Source: an uncultured Burkholderiales bacterium (lineage in GTDB: Bacteria; Pseudomonadota; Gammaproteobacteria; Burkholderiales; Burkholderiaceae_E). Taken from it: 5,634 nt of DNA. Position numbers and translations under genes: made by a program. The stretch lies in assembly GCA_903923345.1 (NCBI GenBank), contig CAIXXI010000063.1, forward strand, positions 1-5,634. The letters are read 5' to 3'. Numbering within the stretch: the stretch's first letter is position 1; the number at the start of each line of letters is the position of its first letter. The notes beneath the pieces are model-generated. The model was not told the DNA's origin and did not search any database. It saw only the letters and a program-made list of their open reading frames with translations. Shown here piece by piece: positions 3,262-5,634 of this stretch.

Positions 3262-5163
3262 ATGCTGCAGGCGCCTCGTCGGGCGATCGCCGCACTGCCG
3301 GACCATCTGGTGAGCCAGATCGCCGCCGGCGAAGTGGTCGAGCGGCCCGCGTCGGTGGTCAAGGAGTTGCTGGAAAACGCAATTGATGCAGGCGCCAGCC
3401 GCATCGATCTGCGCATCGAGGAAGGCGGCGTGCGCCGCATCGCGGTGATCGACGATGGCTGTGGCATCGAACCCGACCAACTCAGCCTCGCGCTGACCCG
3501 CCATGCCACCAGCAAGATCACCTCGCTGGCCGAACTCGAACGGGTCGGCACGCTCGGCTTTCGCGGCGAAGCGCTGGCCGCGATCGCATCGGTCGCCCGG
3601 GTGCGCATCACCAGCCGCGTGCCCGGCGCTGAGTCAGCCAGCCTGATCGACAGTGAGAACGGCACGGTGCAGCCCGCCGCCGGATCGCAGGGCACGACGG
3701 TCGAAGTGCTGGATCTGTACTCCGCCACACCGGCGCGTCGCAAATTCCTCAAGGCGCAAGGCACTGAAACCGCGCATGCGCTCGATGCCTTTCGTCGCGT
3801 GGCCATCGCCCATCCGGCCATTGCCTTTGCCTGTCAGGTCGATGGCCGCAGCGTCGAACACTGGCCCGCCGCACGCTGGCAGGACCGGGTCGGACACGCC
3901 CTGGGCGAAGACATCGCCACCCGCCCGATCGAGCGCAGCGCAGGCCCGATCCGATTGCAGGGTCTGGCCGGGGTGCCCACTGCCAGCCGCGCCCGGGCCG
4001 ACCGTCAGTTCTTCTATGTCAATGGCCGCTTCGTTCGCGACAAGCTGCTCTCGCATGCGGTCAAACAAGCCTATGCCGATGTGCTGCATGGCGATCGCCA
4101 CCCGGCCTGGTGCGTCTTTTTGTGGATCGATCCGGCCGAGGTTGATGCCAATGTGCATCCGGCCAAGATCGAGGTGCGCTTTCGCGATGCCCGCGCAATC
4201 CACTCATTCGTCTTTCATGCAGTGCGCGAGGCACTGCGCGTGGGCGCCGGCACCGATGGTGTGGCCTCGACGGTGCGCGACCCACACGGCGTGATGCCGA
4301 TCCCAGGCGAGGTGCGCGCACTGGGGGTGAGCGATTCAGTGCAACCTGTTTGGCAGGCGCGGCTGCCCCTGCAAAGCGCTGCGCGGGAATCGGCGGGGCG
4401 ATGGATGCAGCATGCGTCGCAGCCGTCGAATGCGCGCACTGATGCACGCGCGTCTAATGATCAATCGATGCCGGCGTTGATGGACTGGCTGGCTCCGGAT
4501 GGATCGAGCGCAGCGCGCAAGGCTGCTGCACCGGATGCGCCTGGGCAATCGAACACTGCACCCCGCCCGGATGACGAACTGCCCCCGCTGGGCTTTGCCA
4601 TCGGCCAGGTGCATGGCGTGTATGTGCTCGCCCAGAATGCCCACGGCCTGGTGGTGGTCGACATGCATGCCGCCCACGAACGCATCGTCTATGAACGCCT
4701 GAAGGCCGGGCTTGCCGATCAGTCGGTGGCCATGCAGCCGCTGCTGATTGCCGCCACCTTCCGGGCCGATGAGCTCGATGTGCGCACCGCCGAAGAGGAG
4801 CGCGATGCCCTGCTGGCACTGGGGCTCGAGCTCGATGTGATGTCGCCAACCACACTGGCGGTGCGGGCCGTGCCCAGTGCATTGCTCGATGGCGATCCGG
4901 TCGGGCTGGCCCGCTCGGTGCTGGCCGAGTTGCGCGAACACGGCGCAAGCCATCTGCTGGCGCAACGCCGTGAATCGCTGCTGGCGACCATGGCCTGTCA
5001 TGCTGCGGTGCGAGCCAATCAGCAGCTGACCCTGCCTCAGATGAACGCCCTGCTGCGCGACATGGAGACCACCGCCGGCGCAGACCAGTGCAATCATGGC
5101 CGTCCGACCTGGGTGCAACTGCCGATGGCCGAGCTGGACCGCTGGTTTTTGCGTGGCCGCTGA
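3262..5163 (+). CDS. mutL: DNA mismatch repair protein MutL, endonuclease-type
   Basis: MutL couples mismatch recognition by MutS to strand incision. With this start it has 633 residues. The N-terminal GHKL ATPase is complete: LVSQIAAGEVVERP (17-29), ELLENAIDAGA with catalytic E35 and N39, DDGCGI (64-69), LGFRGEAL (98-105), VNGRFVRDKL (from 253) and NVHPAKIEVRF (from 297). A variable Pro/Ala-rich linker covers about 340-445. The C-terminal dimer domain keeps the nuclease metal-site motifs: DMHAAHERIVYE at 467-478, a form of DQHA(X)2E(X)4E; ACHAAVR at 578-584; CNHGRP at 610-615; and FLR near the end. MutH-dependent E. coli MutL lacks these. I chose the ATG at 3262 (AAGGG three bases upstream) as nearest the conserved core. 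ATG 3220 and GTG 3151 are in frame and possible. The gene overlaps miaA by 11 bases. Confidence 0.96.
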   Translation: MLQAPRRAIAALPDHLVSQIAAGEVVERPASVVKELLENAIDAGASRIDLRIEEGGVRRIAVIDDGCGIEPDQLSLALTRHATSKITSLAELERVGTLGFRGEALAAIASVARVRITSRVPGAESASLIDSENGTVQPAAGSQGTTVEVLDLYSATPARRKFLKAQGTETAHALDAFRRVAIAHPAIAFACQVDGRSVEHWPAARWQDRVGHALGEDIATRPIERSAGPIRLQGLAGVPTASRARADRQFFYVNGRFVRDKLLSHAVKQAYADVLHGDRHPAWCVFLWIDPAEVDANVHPAKIEVRFRDARAIHSFVFHAVREALRVGAGTDGVASTVRDPHGVMPIPGEVRALGVSDSVQPVWQARLPLQSAARESAGRWMQHASQPSNARTDARASNDQSMPALMDWLAPDGSSAARKAAAPDAPGQSNTAPRPDDELPPLGFAIGQVHGVYVLAQNAHGLVVVDMHAAHERIVYERLKAGLADQSVAMQPLLIAATFRADELDVRTAEEERDALLALGLELDVMSPTTLAVRAVPSALLDGDPVGLARSVLAELREHGASHLLAQRRESLLATMACHAAVRANQQLTLPQMNALLRDMETTAGADQCNHGRPTWVQLPMAELDRWFLRGR

Positions 5164-5634
5164 CGCGATCCTGCTGCTGGGGCCGACCGCCTCGGGCAAG
5201 AGTGCGATCTCGATGGCCCTGGCACAGCGCTTCGATCTCGAGATCATCAGCGTTGATTCGGCGCTGGTCTATCGCGGCATGGACATCGGCACGGCCAAGC
5301 CGAGCGCCGCCGAGCGGCTCGCGGTGCCGCACCACCTGATCGACCTGATCGATCCGCTGGAGTCCTATTCGGCTGCGCGCTTCGTGACCGATGTGCAGCA
5401 GCTCGTCGCACAAATTCGCGCGCGCGGCCGCCTGCCCCTGCTGGTCGGCGGCACGATGCTCTATGCCCGGGCATTACAAGGCGGCCTCGATGAGCTGCCT
5501 TCGGCCGACCCGCAGGTGCGTGCCCGACTCGATACTCAAGCGGCGCAACTCGGCTGGCCGGCGATGCACGCACGCCTGGCGCAAATCGATGCACCCACCG
5601 CAGCGCGTCTTGAGCCTGGCGATTCGCAACGCAT
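5153..5634 (+). CDS. miaA: tRNA dimethylallyltransferase MiaA, N-terminal half, cut by the window edge
   Basis: MiaA transfers a dimethylallyl group to N6 of A37 in tRNAs reading UNN codons, the first step toward ms2i6A. The 160 residues present begin AADAILLLGPTASGKS with the P-loop at 10-17, followed by ISVDSALVYRGMDIGTAKP (32-50) with D35 as the presumed catalytic Asp, PHHLIDLIDP (59-68), LPLLVGGTMLYARAL (94-108), the LPSADPQVRARL segment that enters the tRNA-binding insertion, and GDSQR just before the edge. About half of a normal MiaA (roughly 310 aa) is missing only because the window ends. The GTG at 5153 overlaps the mutL stop by 11 bases and has no good ribosome site, so translation is probably coupled to mutL. 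The mutL-miaA pairing is common in proteobacteria. Confidence 0.95.
   Translation, partial: MAADAILLLGPTASGKSAISMALAQRFDLEIISVDSALVYRGMDIGTAKPSAAERLAVPHHLIDLIDPLESYSAARFVTDVQQLVAQIRARGRLPLLVGGTMLYARALQGGLDELPSADPQVRARLDTQAAQLGWPAMHARLAQIDAPTAARLEPGDSQR

Noticed and set aside
3115..3504. N-terminal extension of the DedA-type protein by 130 residues
   Set aside because: This part is antisense to mutL, and the ATG at 3114 gives a normal-length family member with essential residues at the reference positions.
4336..5413. Leftward open frames of about 300 codons opposite mutL and miaA
   Set aside because: They mirror well-recognised coding sequence on the plus strand and resemble no protein family.
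1..5634. CRISPR array, insertion sequence or integrase
   Set aside because: No regularly spaced direct repeats, transposase or integrase motifs, or matching terminal inverted repeats were seen.

Overview
The window looks like chromosomal DNA of a GC-rich proteobacterium, most likely a betaproteobacterium of the Burkholderiales. This is inferred from the mutL-miaA gene order, a MutL that carries its own endonuclease motifs (the type found where MutH is absent), a DedA-family neighbour, and strong G/C preference at third codon positions. It divides into an accessory left half and a conserved right half.

Left edge (1-551): the beginning of an unidentified gene runs leftward off the window and appears to contain a frame break. 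Upstream of it lies about 380 bases without a convincing protein gene. This stretch holds a 13-bp inverted repeat that would bury the gene's Shine-Dalgarno sequence, a leftward intrinsic terminator, and a cluster of smaller inverted repeats. The layout is that of a structured leader or non-coding RNA.

Accessory block (537-2452): a rightward RelE/HigB-type toxin and XRE antitoxin pair is followed by a truncated gene of the 'YIGIDYSGAQ' type. That gene ends exactly where a leftward PrlF-type antitoxin fragment ends, so one breakpoint near 1590 seems to have cut two convergent genes. Next come a short OmpA-like C-terminal tail and an intact leftward FitAB/VapBC-type toxin-antitoxin pair with a palindrome upstream. 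Three toxin-antitoxin families, two intact and one remnant, therefore sit in under 2 kb with truncated gene ends between them. This looks like a hotspot where such modules have been gained and eroded.

Conserved block (2467-5634): a leftward DedA-family membrane protein stands head to head with a rightward operon of mutL (mismatch repair) and miaA (tRNA A37 prenylation). These two genes overlap by 11 bases and miaA runs off the right edge.

I see no complete new multi-gene system. The most original signals are the structured leader at 171-465 and the double-truncation junction at about 1590.
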